This document shows positions 1 through 10,440 of a stretch of DNA of 64,000 nucleotides, in pieces; positions within the stretch are counted from its first letter, which is position 1; each line of letters starts with the position of its first letter. The translations under genes and the position numbers were made by a program. The DNA lies in assembly GCA_905221605.1 (NCBI GenBank), contig CAJNDS010000609.1, positions 41,011 through 105,010 of the forward strand, given 5' to 3'. Source of the stretch: Symbiodinium natans (taxonomy: Eukaryota > Sar > Dinophyceae > Suessiales > Symbiodiniaceae). The notes beneath the pieces were generated by a model. It saw only the letters and a program-made list of their open reading frames with translations, was not told the DNA's origin and ran no database searches.

Positions 1-832
1 CCAGCAGCCGGGGCCTGCAGAAGGTTCTCTTGAGACTTCTCGTGGCACCTCTTCGGAGCTTCTTTTTTGAGCACGGTTTGCTCCTCCGCATTTGCCCTAA
101 GGCCACAGGATTGTGGAAATGTCGCTCCAACCGCAAACGCATTTGGTCCGGCCATCATCTCAGTCTGGAGTTGAACACTCTTATGATACGGGGTTAAAAA
201 AATATCACAGTACAATAGTTTGACAGTATGAGACATGCAGGGTACAGTCTTCAGGCCGGAGGTCTTTGCAAGCCCTTTCACTGTGCTCAGGTGGGTCAGG
301 CGAGCCTTCACACTCGAGAAACCACAAACTCCAGGATGACTACCATGGTGCGCGGCTGAGTGTTTTTGCACGTACCTGGGGTGTGCAATCCGAATGCGTA
401 CCGTGGTATTTTGCACACTCTTTTGTCTGAATTCGGGTTCCCTGTTTAGCCTTTTTTTGATTGGCTAGGAAGGAAGACTGTGTGTCATGCGATTTGGCTA
501 GAAGTTCCGTTGGTGCGACGAAGATGATGAAGCTCTTCAATGTTCATTTTCATTTTCACCACTTGCAGCTTGCCAATGTTCGTTTGAGCACAAAAATGAT
601 CGTTTGATGCTGAGTGTGAGGCGCAGTCGCAAAGATTGCAGCGTCTTGAGCGCATATGTGAGCTTTTTACTGTTTAGTCGCGACGGTATGTTGACTGATC
701 ATGTGACTTGAGATTCCTGATTCATCGGGGGCATGCCGGCAGTGAGTTTGGTGGGAATAGGGCGCCCGGACGGGCTGGCACTACAAAAAAGAAACGGATG
801 CAAGGAATCACGAAAAATGTAGATTACGACCT
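1..832. other. No gene recognised
   Basis: No stretch here shows a convincing exon with splice signals or a recognisable motif on either strand. The composition is mixed and unremarkable. It ends at the first telomere-type repeat tract. Confidence 0.5.
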
Positions 833-879
833 TAAACCCTAAACCCTAAACCCTAAACCCTGAAGCCTAAACTCTAAAC
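833..879. repeat. Interstitial telomere-type repeat (CCCTAAA)
   Basis: About four perfect CCCTAAA units are followed by decaying units (gaagcctaa, actctaaactc). This heptamer is the plant-type telomere repeat, also used by dinoflagellates. The tract sits only a few bases upstream of a coding-like stretch that starts near 881, so it may lie in an intron or a promoter-proximal region. Confidence 0.85.
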
Positions 880-880
880 T

Positions 881-1054
881 CAAGTGCTCTTCACCCTCGA
901 TGCTGGCGCTGACGGCTTGATGCAGGTCTGGTCTGACATGGGCACTGAGATCTCCTTTGACAGGCAGGCTGTCCCTACTCCTGGTGGTATCGTCCAGTTT
1001 CGCGCAAGCCCGCGCGCAGTTTCACTGTGTGTTGAGGAGCCATGGCCTCAAGGA
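881..1054 (+). CDS. Candidate exon, function unknown
   Basis: The frame is open from 881 to 1057. It reads with a balanced, acidic, protein-like composition (LFTLDAGADGLMQVW, then VPTPGGIVQFRA). An AG precedes it at 883-884, directly after the telomeric tract, and a GT lies at 1055. No family was recognised. It could be an exon of the same gene as the next candidate at 1140. Confidence is limited because there is no motif or frame-joining proof. Confidence 0.35.
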
Positions 1055-1139
1055 TGGTGACCGTGTCCGGCTGTCAGGACCAGTGCTTCCCGTTGTCTCG
1101 GTTCTTGAAAGTTGCTTCGGGCCCTTGTTTTGACCGCAG

Positions 1140-1324
1140 CTAACGAAAGGAGTCAACCCTGATCCGAGCGACAACAGCCTCGCTGCGCGAAACTTGGCAT
1201 GGAGCCCAGATGCCCCTCTCGATCGTAGCTGGGCTCCAGCTGGGGATGTCGCCGAGGCGCTCAAGCGCGCAGATATGTACAACACTGTGCATGAGGCCGG
1301 GGTCAGCTTGGTCAGAACACCAAG
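1140..1324 (+). CDS. Candidate internal exon, function unknown
   Basis: A clean exon shape: a gcag acceptor at 1136-1139, an open frame of 61 codons, and a consensus donor caag|gtgaga at 1325. The peptide begins LTKGVNPDPSDNSLA and continues with RADMYNTVHEAGVSL, which looks like real coding sequence. No family was recognised. The frame runs straight into a stop just after the donor, as expected for an intron. Confidence 0.5.
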
Positions 1325-3440
1325 GTGAGAACATAAAGTAGCAGAGCCTTAGCAATCGCCATGCTGCATGCTGAGGGCACAGTGCTTGCTACACGCTTGC
1401 ATATCACCGCGCGGCCGGGAGAGCGATATCCTTTCCACGGCCTAGAACAACACTGCGAAATGTTCCACTGCAGCCCCCAAACTCAGCACTACCGTGACAT
1501 CAGCGCTGCCGTGACACCATCTTCAGCACAGCAGGAAGACGTGACCTCTTCGGTTTGCCTTGTAAGCCATCTTTGCAGAAGCAGGCTTCAATCACCCACG
1601 GTGCTGGCTGCAGGTGTTCGTATCGTGTGATGATGATGTGACTTCGTGTTGCATGCTGAGATGTTTTGCCTCCTATCCTTTCCGTGGAGCGATGTGGGAA
1701 CTTAAATAGAAATAGTATAAGCACAATGCCTAGGCTGTTGTCTCAAGTTCACGAGGCTGGAAGATACTGGTCCCGATCAGATTCGCAGCTGCCGAGTTTC
1801 CCAACATTCCCAATGTCCCGAGTGTGGCGTCACAAGCTCAGCGAAACCTTCAGCCACCTTGATTAACCATGTGCGTGCTGTCATGTGCTGGAAAGCATTG
1901 CCACCAGATCTGCCTTGGTCCGTGAAAGAATCACGTATCCAGCATTTCACTGTCTGAGTTGGTCTCGCACGTCGAAAGAGACGTTTACGAGAATCAAGGC
2001 TGGTGCATCTGTGTCCAATGAATTAAACCTGGACTAGTAGTGGCACTTCTGGATCCAGGTGGCGGACGGCGCACAGTCACCTGAAGGGCGAGGCTATGTG
2101 GTTTGCTGGTTCCGAACCCAGCCGAGAAGATGGTCCAGCAAGAATGGCAATCTGCCCTTGTCTCCCCTTGTGTCCTTTCGCGTGGGGTGGCGTTATTTTT
2201 GAGCTTGACCCATGGTCTTTTTCATAGCAAGGGGGCGTGGGGGTGGGGAGCCGTGCTTTCCGTATCAAATGATGTCCCGCAGAATTTGTCCAAGCAGGAA
2301 GCCGTCCTGACCCATCAAATTTTGTAGTCCCGGCCTGTGGATGCGCAGTTGGCAGGCTTCGTTTTGATTGTAAACTCCTCGGCAGCCGGGGCGGCCCAAG
2401 CCCCTGGACGTGCACGTCGGCTGTCCTAGCGTCACCCGCATCGGCTGCAGATACGGAAACGGCTGCAGATCCCGCAAGATACGGAAAGCGAAGCTTGTAC
2501 CCCAAAAGGCCGAAACTTTTGAACCGGCAGCGTAAATTTGCTGCCTTATGGCCTTGATTCGCAGCCAAGGCTTTTGCAGTGCCAGCAGGCTGCGCAAAAC
2601 CCTTCGTTTCGGTACACTTGTTGCCCGTGTTTTCAAGTGAAGCATGGGTAGAGCCGTCGTGGCGGCTGCTAAGTCCATGAGGCGGCGTATGGGGGGAAGA
2701 GGGTTGGGAAGGGTGGAACCAGATCACAGTTCTTAAGGCCTGTGATAGGCGGTTGGAGAAAAGGTCTTATGCCGTTTTCGGTGGTCCGAATGGGCATTAC
2801 AATTTCTTGGGAGCGCGCAAGCCGATCTGTTTTTCGATGCCGTGTTCTGGGACTGCCCTGAGCAAATCTAGTCCTATAGACTAGTTTTTTACCTGTCAAG
2901 CTTTTAATTAACAGGCTTTTCGTCAACCCAATCAGGAATCGTGCGCCCCCTTCACGCTCAGGGCGGGGGGCTTGCACCCGCGAAAGTTCACAGCGTCGTG
3001 GCGAGCGCCGTCGGCGGCTGTAGTTGGCTGAAACCACCTTTTTGGCCTTGTGTTGGCGTTGTTGTGACGAGCGAAGCAAGGAGGACAAGTTTCGAAAACC
3101 CTGACACAACCTCACCACGCCGACCCCAACCAAGCTTGTTCGGGACATTTTTGGGGCAGTCTCTGCGCACAGACGCATGGATTGACTCAGGTGGCCCCAG
3201 AAATAGTTCATTCTTCAGGGCTTCTCTCATCCATTTGCTGCTGTTTGGTATTGCGCAGCCCGAATTGGAGTCTTTTGCGAGAGTCTTGGCAACGGTCTGA
3301 TCCTGGAATGCTTGCAAACTTAGGCAAAGTTGTCGGAAAACCATTGTCGCCTGAATCCTATTACAATCGCCTAGTTAAACTGCCCAGCCTGCAAACCTTT
3401 GAAAGGATCGAACTTGATTCAATTGGCCAATCATGTGAAT
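1325..3440. other. No confident gene; GC-rich overlapping open frames
   Basis: Several open frames overlap on both strands, the longest on the minus strand at 2077-2727 and 2669-3211. Their peptides are rich in R, P, S and Q, lack any recognised motif, and compete with each other. They are best read as chance openings in GC-rich DNA. Confidence 0.4.
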
Positions 3441-3706
3441 AGTCATTGTCAACAGAGGTTGAACCCCATCTTCAAATGAAACTTGCGGATGCATGTCCTC
3501 TCGATCCAGAGTCTGATTGGGAGTTTCGCATGTATTTGGAGAATACGAGTTGGACATTGAGCTTGACTTTCCACATCATCAAATTCAAGCGTTAGCTCCC
3601 ACTATACACCATTGAAGATGCAATGCAATGCAACAAGCAAGAGACAAATAACCATCGCCCAGAATTGGCGGAGATGTCCGTCCTAGGTATTTGGATCCTC
3701 CTTCAC

Positions 3707-3830
3707 CATAAAGAAAGGAATTGGACATCAGCACTTTCAGTAGTCTAAGGACGATATCATCGAACTTCTTGTCATGCTTGGCGATGGCTTTCAGAAGTTC
3801 TGTCTCATCCGCATTGGGCTTCATCCCAGT
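3707..3830 (-). CDS. Candidate exon, helical protein
   Basis: On the minus strand an acceptor gacag precedes an open frame with a charged helical peptide (NADETELLKAIAKHDKKF, then DDIVLRLLKVLMSNSF). It ends at a donor tatg|gtgaag. It is the third of a row of minus-strand exon candidates (4694 down to 3707). An ATG lies in frame near the start, so this could also be a first coding exon. The family is not recognised. Confidence 0.5.
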
Positions 3831-3870
3831 CTGTCATGCATTTCTCAGGAAATGGTTTATCCAAAAGCAC

Positions 3871-3938
3871 CTGCACGTCCGAAAGAAGGGTCCACAGTAG
3901 CTTGCCTCAGCACTTGCAATGGACAGCTTTCAGACATC
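3871..3938 (-). CDS. Candidate exon, function unknown
   Basis: A short minus-strand exon between an acceptor ttctgtag and a donor gcag|gtgctt. One open frame reads MSESCPLQVLRQATVDPSF, which looks coding. It follows the cystatin-like candidate in transcription order. It is too short to assign. Confidence 0.35.
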
Positions 3939-3944
3939 CTACAG

Positions 3945-4158
3945 AAACAGTAAAGAGCTGTTCAGAGCTTGAGTTCTTGGGGCTATGCTTTTCGCCATCG
4001 CAAAATTTAAGAGAGTTAGTGGCGTCATATCGTCGACTACTGTTTGGTTTCGATGGTGTACTTTTTTCTGCAAGAAGTCTTCAACGAGTCCCACGGTAAA
4101 ATTGGTTCCAGCGATTATGTTAACCTGGTGCTCAATCGCCTTGGTGGAGGGAAACGTT
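3945..4158 (-). CDS. Cystatin-like exon (candidate cysteine protease inhibitor fold)
   Basis: The minus frame is open from 4181 to 3942. It contains NIIAGTNFTV followed about 25 residues later by TPLTLLNF. In cystatins and stefins the central loop is QVVAGTNY and a later strand carries PLTL, so order and spacing both fit. The Gln of the usual QxVxG loop is replaced by Asn. A plausible acceptor (cttcag) lies at 4159-4160; no clear donor was found, so the 3' border is uncertain. If real, the product would bind papain-type proteases. A chance match of a short motif cannot be excluded. Confidence 0.4.
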
Positions 4159-4372
4159 CTGAAGGGATATGAGACTATGCTTCAGTTTGCTACGGAGAGT
4201 TCGGCATAGGTGCAACGAGTGCGGCTTGGCGGCCACGGACTTCGGAAGCTATGTGGGCCAGGCTTGATGCTCATGTTTGGCCTAGCGTAGCTTGGCTTTG
4301 AGTGATCTTGGAACGAAGTTCCGACAGCAGGCTGGCTCAATCACGGTCAAGATGCCGTCATGCAGCCTCAAC

Positions 4373-4473
4373 TTGGTACTGTACACAGCTTGAGAACAAG
4401 AGAGCAACATCGACTGTGCCGAAAGCCAGGAACTCCATGCCGGAGGCGTACTTGGGCTTGACTACGATCATGC
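4373..4473 (-). CDS. Candidate exon, function unknown
   Basis: The minus frame reads MIVVKPKYASGMEFLAF and GTVDVALLFSSCVQY, clearly protein-like. A gctgcag acceptor and a caa|gttgag donor bound it. The phase does not match the neighbouring exon 4506-4694. An alternative is one continuous reading through 4488 with a small insertion, so part of this gene may be decayed. Confidence 0.45.
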
Positions 4474-4505
4474 CTGCAGCGTCCTCATTGAGAAACGAGA
4501 GTCAC

Positions 4506-4694
4506 CAAGAATCTTTTTTTTTGATGCTTGTCAGTTTGTGCCATTTCACAGGACCAATCGCCTGGGTCAACAGCTCCTGGTAGTCCGGTTGCCATCGCAT
4601 TTGTGACCGGCTTTTGTGCTTCGTGCGAGAACTCTGCATGTTCTGCTTGGAGCTCATTGAGAAGTGGTGTGAGCAGGACCGGAGATGTTGCGCA
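4506..4694 (-). CDS. Candidate exon, acidic protein
   Basis: A 189-nt minus-strand exon of exactly 63 codons between a gcgtag acceptor and a cttg|gtgact donor. The peptide includes LNELQAEHAEFSHEAQKPV and AVDPGDWSCEMAQTDKHQ, a convincing soluble protein segment ending in a Lys-rich run encoded by a nine-A tract. The family is not recognised. It heads the minus-strand group that leads to the cystatin-like exon. Confidence 0.55.
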
Positions 4695-5224
4695 CTACGC
4701 AACTGCAACTGGCCCTCGGCCTACCCTCCAAACTTTCCAAATCTCCTGAGCGGCAGGATGACGGTGAAATGACAAACTTAGATGACAAGGGCACTTGGAC
4801 CCCAGGTCAGCAGCACCTGGTCTTTGAGATCATGCCAGGGCTGTGCAAGCCTTAGGCATAAGAAAGTCAAGAGCATCACTTTGGGAATGCCTGGGGTTGT
4901 AAGGGATGAAGCGGCTGGAGTGGTCAGAGCTTCGCACCCAGCTGCACAGTGAAGCGATCACACCGCAGAGGGTTTTGGACTGCAGAACTGGGACGTCTTG
5001 TGCCGAATCAGGATGTGCTGCTTCCACGAACCAACCTTCTGGAGGCAGCGACATGCATGTGCCGCACATGAGGCACTGTGTGACCTTGGCATTCCTTTGG
5101 TAGCACAGTATACTGTGCCATGTTCCGAGGCTTTGCCCTTGTCGTCCTTCTTTACTGTCACAAACAGCTGCCACAGATCTCGACAGCCTTTGCTCGTAGC
5201 TGTTGCAAACCCCCTAAGAGCGAC

Positions 5225-6411
5225 ATGGGTCTTTGCTGCAGCCGTGGGAAATTGCCACCCCACCTCGCAGTGAAGTACGCAGCACTTCGTCCGTCAATTG
5301 ATGGTGGTGACCTCCCGAGCGCACATCAGTCGTGCGAGTTCATTCGCTCCTTCGACAACAGTTTGTGGCTGTTTTCAAGAACATGGCAGCCACATGACAA
5401 GTCAAGCGTTTGGGCAACCTTAATGATAGTGCATGGGACAGTGGACCATTCAGGCGTGTATGCCGAGCTAGGAGAGTTCTTGGCGATGCAGGGTGTGGCT
5501 GTATTTGCCTCCGACATGCGCGGTTGGGGACGAAGTGATGGCGAACCGCTATATGTGGACAGCATTGACTCCTTCATGGGCGACATTGTTTCTGACTACC
5601 AGCGTATTCATGCAGCAGGCTCCCCGTATGCAAAAGTCAGATCGCGTTTCCTTCTGGGCAAGAGCATTGGTGGTCTTTTTGCGGCATGGACAGCTGCTGA
5701 GCACGTTAGCAAGTGGACTGGTCTGATTGGGTTGTCAGGTGCTTTCCAGATTGATCCCTCTGTCAAGCCATCAGCTGTTGCCTTAATGTTCGTGAAAGCC
5801 ATGGCCACCTGCGCTCCAAAAATGGGACTCAAGCCCCCATTCGACCCGAAGCTCATCGTGAGCGACACGGAGGCCCTGAGGGCTTGGGAGCGGGATCCTT
5901 TGGTCAGCCGCGGCAAGCTTCTTGGCTTTCCTTCTCGCTTTTCTTGTGGCTTTTTGTTGGCTTCTTGTTGTGGCTCAGGGGGCCCGAGCAGTATCGGTTA
6001 CTTAGAGAGTACATCGATTAGTGCAGAGCACAGTCCTCGAGTCCTGGAGGCACCTAGAGATGTTGGGACATTGAGGGGGGCTAGCTGTGTGCAGGGTACG
6101 CATGCAAAGGGCCCCACTGCACCCTTTTCAGGCTCACTGCGGGCTACATCTGGGAGATGCTTCGACTTCAGGAAGAACTCCCAAGTCACATTGCTCCTCT
6201 GAGGATGCCAGTTCTGATGCTGTGGGGGACTGGTGACAAAGTTGTTACAGAAGCTGGGCACACCTTGGTCATGCAAGCATCGAAGTCTCCTGCCTCACAA
6301 TTCTTACGCTATCCAAGCGGCTTTCACAACCTTCTGGCAGAGCCCAAGTTGAAAGAGAGCGTTATGCGAGATGTGTGCACCTGGATGCGACAGGTGTCGA
6401 GCTCAGCGTAG
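5225..6411 (+). CDS. Monoacylglycerol-lipase-type alpha/beta hydrolase, two exons
   Basis: Two exons, 5225-5916 and 6132-6411, join in frame to give 323 residues. The fold is complete: HG oxyanion motif at 70-71, nucleophile elbow GKSIGG with Ser147, catalytic Asp266 in WGTGDK, and catalytic His296 in SGFHN. Order and spacing match monoacylglycerol lipase / lysophospholipase enzymes, which cleave acylglycerols at membranes. The chosen start gives MGLCCS, a classic N-myristoylation signal with adjacent palmitoylatable Cys, which suggests membrane anchoring; a longer reading to an ATG at 5120 is possible. The intron is GC-AG (donor caa|gcttct, acceptor ttttcag|g), and the join restores DPLVSRGK-LTAGY, as the family expects. 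No defect was seen. Confidence 0.85.
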
Positions 6412-6621
6412 TATGACACGGTGTCGCAGATGGTGTCGCAGATGGCGTCGCAGATTTTCAGTGTGCTCATAGCTGGTGTAGCCACAAGCTATACCAGGAA
6501 GCAGCACATTGGTCCTTGCCAGAAGCAGCAGTCCACATCGGTGCTAGCTCCATTATTGCGCCCCCCTTTTTCAGGCTTTCCGAATCTGGTGCTTCAGTCC
6601 CCATAATGACATACTGTTGAG

Positions 6622-6911
6622 AGAGCTAAGTGGCTTCTGGCAATGGACATGGCTTTGCTGCAGTTTGCGGTGCGGATCTCGTACTGGCACTGCCTCCTAC
6701 TTTCTGAAGTCCAGCCGGATTCTGTTGACACGCTCAACGAGAACAGCACTTTGCGGGCTTTCCCATTTGTGCCCAGTGCATAGAGGCTGGATGGTTTGTA
6801 CAGACTCGGGCTCAGTTGGACATGATGCTCACACAGCTCGCACGCGTGCAAAGTCTTGAGTCTCTGCAGGGGAGGAGCATCTTACTGGGCTTGAAGAGAG
6901 CGTCTGTTGCA
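6622..6911 (+). CDS. Coding stretch with frame change, function unknown
   Basis: Two protein-like frames overlap. The first (to 6780) reads KWLLAMDMALLQFAVRISYW and SEVQPDSVDTLNENSTL. The second (about 6750-6911) reads CIEAGWFVQTRAQLDMML and ARVQSLESLQGRSILLGL. Either a very short intron or a one-base change near 6750-6780 links them, so it may be a damaged copy or two exons. The family is not recognised. It appears to start the + strand unit that ends at 9191. Confidence 0.45.
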
Positions 6912-7125
6912 TAGGCTTGCAGCGTCAACAGGTAGAGCAGACAAGCGCGAGACATGCAGGGCTTGCTGGGTAGAAAGTACCACACTCCTTCCATGCCAGC
7001 CTCTCGTCGCGTCTGCTGACACTGACGAGCCAGCAGAGGCCGGTGAAGGTGAAGGTACACAATGTCACAATGTGCCAGCTTCTCGACTTTCTGCATGTTT
7101 CCATGCTTCACACGCTTCCGTGCAG

Positions 7126-7177
7126 GCTCGCCAAGACTTTTGCGGAAAGATCTTTGTCGAGTTGTGGTCAGAGGACG
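7126..7177 (+). CDS. Candidate short exon
   Basis: A gtgcag acceptor and a gacg|gtctct donor bound a 52-nt exon reading ARQDFCGKIFVELWSED. It is short, but its composition differs from the random frames around it. It likely belongs to the same unidentified + strand gene as 7297-7411. Confidence 0.4.
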
Positions 7178-7296
7178 GTCTCTGACAGCCGCTGTTAGCC
7201 GCCCATGTTGGCCCAACCAGACTCCACACGAGATGACGCGCTTGCAGCAAGCGCTTGCTTGCTGGCACTGCTGCTGCCTCTGAGAATGCCGTGCAG

Positions 7297-7411
7297 CAGG
7301 ATCCTGATGGCTTTCCGATGCCGGACGGTTGCTACTACAGCGAGGACATGCAAAAATTCAGACTTGCTTACAACTGGCGCTTGTGCATACAACCACGTTG
7401 TTTCACTGGAC
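7297..7411 (+). CDS. Candidate exon, function unknown
   Basis: The frame reads QDPDGFPMPDGCYYSEDM followed by QKFRLAYNWRLCIQP and ends at a strong donor ggac|gtaagg. A cag acceptor precedes it. The peptide is clearly non-random, with several aromatic residues and Cys. The family is not recognised. Confidence 0.5.
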
Positions 7412-7748
7412 GTAAGGGAGTGATGGCATGTGCCATGCAGGATAACACGGATCCAAGCATGATTGTGAAGCAGTCTGAACCTTACAGTGCCTTACAGTCA
7501 TCCCCCATTTCTTGTAGGCAGTGCTAAACTTGCCGAGGCTGCACATTCTTTTCAGCGAGCGCAACCATTTGAAGAAAAACACCAGGCGCTTGAGCATATC
7601 CTGCTCATTCGACATCAGACTAGTACCTAGTACACCTGAGCTGTACTAGGTACATGGCTATCACCAACATGAACATCCTCGGGGAGCTTCCGCTGTCAGT
7701 TGGGGGAGCTCGGTACTCGCCCTCGATTCAAGACCTCGCGCGCAGGAG

Positions 7749-7951
7749 TTGAAGTTTGATTTTCCACCCAGTGGTGCCGTTTGGGTCTGGTCCATGGATG
7801 ATGCCGGGATCTTGGATATGAGGTTGAAGCCACCAAAGAGCGAAGGAGCTGGCAGCAGAATGTTAGACTTTGTCGGCTCTGCCGGCTCTGTTCGAGTGGA
7901 GCCATGCCATCGGGGGAGTTCATGTCAGACCTTCACATGCTACCCAGTTTG
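7749..7951 (+). CDS. Candidate exon, function unknown
   Basis: An open frame after a caggag acceptor reads LKFDFPPSGAVWVWSMDDAG and later SRMLDFVGSAGSVRVEPC. It ends near a donor ttg|gtagta. The segment is beta-like with a closing Cys pair (PCHRGSSC). Position and strand fit the 6.6-9.2 kb unit. No known family was seen. Confidence 0.5.
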
Positions 7952-8087
7952 GTAGTAGGGCCTGCTAAGAAGTAGGAAGCAGAAGTCACTGCAAACAGGC
8001 ACAACCAGCAATTGAACCTGTAAAACCCCTTGGAGTCTCGGACGAGCGTGGCCAAGGGAAGCAAACAGGTCTCGACACGTGTGTTCA

Positions 8088-8620
8088 GCCCTGAAGTCGA
8101 AGTGTAAAGTTGCGAGGAACAAGCAACATGCGTAGCCTGGCTATGAACGGCTGAAACTCGGAAGACATCGCCGAAGTTCCATCCCACGGGTTTATTTGCT
8201 CAAGAGTCGGCAGCTTTCTCAGCAAGAACCTGTCCAAACCCAGCTGGACAATCTCGGCCACAAAGGACTTCAAACGAGGGAGAGCATCCCAGAACCAGGC
8301 AAGAATTCAAAAGAAGTATAAGTGTAGTCCAAGCGGATCCAGGGGGCCCAGTGGATTTTCGGAATCATGGATGAGCAGACCAGCGACATGCCAAGGCATT
8401 CAACAACCCGTTTGGTGTGATCGAGAAGGGTGCCGCCTTGCTTGCTCGTTTGGGTTTTGCTATCGCACATGCAGCATCTGAAGCCGCAATAGAAGGGAAG
8501 ATGGGGAGCTATTTTCTTAGCCAGGCTTATCCGTCTCCAGAGACCCGAGTTCCGCCCAGAGACACGCTGGGAGCCCGCAGCTGAGAAGCGAAGGATACCG
8601 GACATAAAAAGGCACCTCAA
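8088..8620 (-). CDS. Minus-strand coding stretch, function unknown
   Basis: Two successive minus-strand frames look coding: the upstream one contains LLDHTKRVVECLGMSLV and SMIPKIHWAPWIRLDY; the downstream one contains WDALPRLKSFVAEIVQLGL and LRKLPTLEQINPWDG. They lie inside the span of a + strand unit, so one gene may be nested in an intron of the other. Exon borders were not resolved and no family was recognised. Confidence 0.4.
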
Positions 8621-9017
8621 ACAGGCTTGGCCAGAGTTACCCTCTGTCTCAGGTACCGCAATTCAGCCAAGTGGGTGATCCTCGTGATGGCCTTAGGTTC
8701 GGGATATCATCGGTTGAAACCGTGCATCATGGAATGCGCGCAAGTATGCGCAAGTGCAGCATCATCAGCAGCTTTTTCGCAATGCTACTTCGTGACGGGC
8801 TCCACGCCCCATAATTTTGAGGCTTTCATGATGAGGGTACGCCTGCAACGGGATTCCGACTGCTTGGAACAAACGGAGCGCTAATTGAGGAGCGCGTGAT
8901 ATAACTGCAGCAATCGCACAGTGAGAAGCTTCGGAGCCTATTGCATCCCGCTTGCATCTCGTTTACTGTGTGCTGGTTTGCACGATTGTGGACTCCATGA
9001 CACGTGCCGCAATGCAG

Positions 9018-9191
9018 GAGATGTTGACCTTCTGCATACCCCATGATGAGCAGTGGACCAAGCAATGGCTTGCCAGCATGTCAGGAATGCTCCAGAATCT
9101 CTTTGACCATCGAGCTGCAAGGAAGAATCCCAGCGTGTCACCCACCATAGACAACCAGTGCAAAGTCTGCTTCAGCGAAGAGGACATCTGA
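9018..9191 (+). CDS. Probable terminal exon, function unknown
   Basis: After an atgcag acceptor the frame runs 57 codons to a TGA. It reads EMLTFCIPHDEQWTKQWL and later NQCKVCFSEEDI at the C-terminus. The peptide is helical with a late CKVC pair. It is probably the last coding exon of the + strand gene that starts near 6.6 kb. The family is not recognised. Confidence 0.55.
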   Translation, partial: EMLTFCIPHDEQWTKQWLASMSGMLQNLFDHRAARKNPSVSPTIDNQCKVCFSEEDI

Positions 9192-9424
9192 CTGGAAGAA
9201 GCGCAGTGTAGTGCATGGCAAGATTTGTGTATGCATTGTTAAGTCGCAATTCCAAGTGTACTTTGGCACTGTGAGTAATTGCAGGAGTGCGGAAATGGTG
9301 GTAACGGCGTGCCGCCCGATCCATCACTGAGCCCGTGCCTTTTGTTGCCGTGCTTCCCAAAGGTCCGTGTGATGTGTCGGTACTTGCAACTTCGAGGCTT
9401 CTGCAGATCTCCGATTGACTTGAA

Positions 9425-9661
9425 GTGCCCGCAAGCGAATGGCAACTTGCTGAATGCCTGGGCCCAGGGACGTTTTTCAGTAGCGACATTTCGGGTCGCA
9501 ACATCACCAGTAAGAGCTGGGCTTGCATGTTTTCATTGACCGTCCAACGCCCGAAAGCCAACCCCAAAGTGCGAAGGCTTGAAATCTGCGAAAGCCTACA
9601 CTCGGATGCAAACGTGTTGCAACTAGGCTTCATGCTTGCCGCAGACGCTGCAATCGTATAG
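9425..9661 (+). CDS. Candidate exon, function unknown
   Basis: The frame contains CLGPGTFFSSDISGRNITSK and later RRLEICESLHSDANVLQL, then LGFMLAADAAIV before a stop. The sequence looks coding and mostly beta-like. It lies 230 bp past the terminal exon at 9191, so it may be a separate gene or a duplicate. No family was recognised. Confidence 0.45.
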   Translation: MPASEWQLAECLGPGTFFSSDISGRNITSKSWACMFSLTVQRPKANPKVRRLEICESLHSDANVLQLGFMLAADAAIV

Positions 9662-10440
9662 GCCCTCAAAACCAAAGCAGATCTTGTTATGTCGAAACCC
9701 GACTGAGGATTCTGTCCACACAACATACCAAACCTAAGCCAGCGCAACACAAATCACTTCAAGGCGCAACACAAATCACTTCAAGCATGGGGATCGTCAA
9801 AAACCAAGACCCCCTTGAAGTAATTGGACCCCTCGCTAGTTTGGATGCATCTCTGCTCGCTCCCTCCCACCACCACCTCGGGCGAGCATCCATGAAACCT
9901 GAACATGGAGCTTGCACAGTTTGCGATTTCGGGAAGCTCTCGGTCGCCGCTTGTGCTTGTTGCCGGTGCCAGCTTTTGGTACCTCACCGGTTGCTCTCCC
10001 ATGCATGTTTGCTGGTGACCAAAGACAAGTCTTCGAACAGGCGCTGCTGATGAGAGACGAGTCTGTGCACGTTGGGGGGGAGGGTCGAATGCAGCCGCCC
10101 TTTGCTGTAAAGACCATTGTGCCCCTTTTCGAGACCGTTCACTGAAATCCACTATACGCCACGTTCGTCAAGGGGGTAAAGACTGGGTCAGTCCCGGCCA
10201 TCGGGTGGTGGTACCTGTTTCTGTTCTTCCTTTTTGAAAAGAACACAGTTTCACTTCTTTGCAATACACAGGTGCGGGCATTTGCCTTCGAACTGAAGGC
10301 AAGACTTGGCTATCCGATCAAGCCGTGCCTGTGCTGAATTATTTAGGTTGCAGTTGGCTTCTCTCACATGATCAGTCATGAGCCAGCCCATTTCAATGAG
10401 GAACGAGCTTCATCAAGCCCCTGGAGTGTTAAGAGAGGGA
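9662..10440. other. No gene recognised; short direct repeat
   Basis: No exon is convincing here. A 20-bp direct repeat (around aaggcgcaacacaaatcactt) occurs in tandem at about 9750-9785. The stretch ends at the large telomeric tract. Confidence 0.45.

Noticed and set aside
2077-3344. Three overlapping minus-strand frames of 118-216 codons
   Set aside because: They overlap each other in different frames, lack any motif, and lie in GC-rich DNA where long chance frames are expected.
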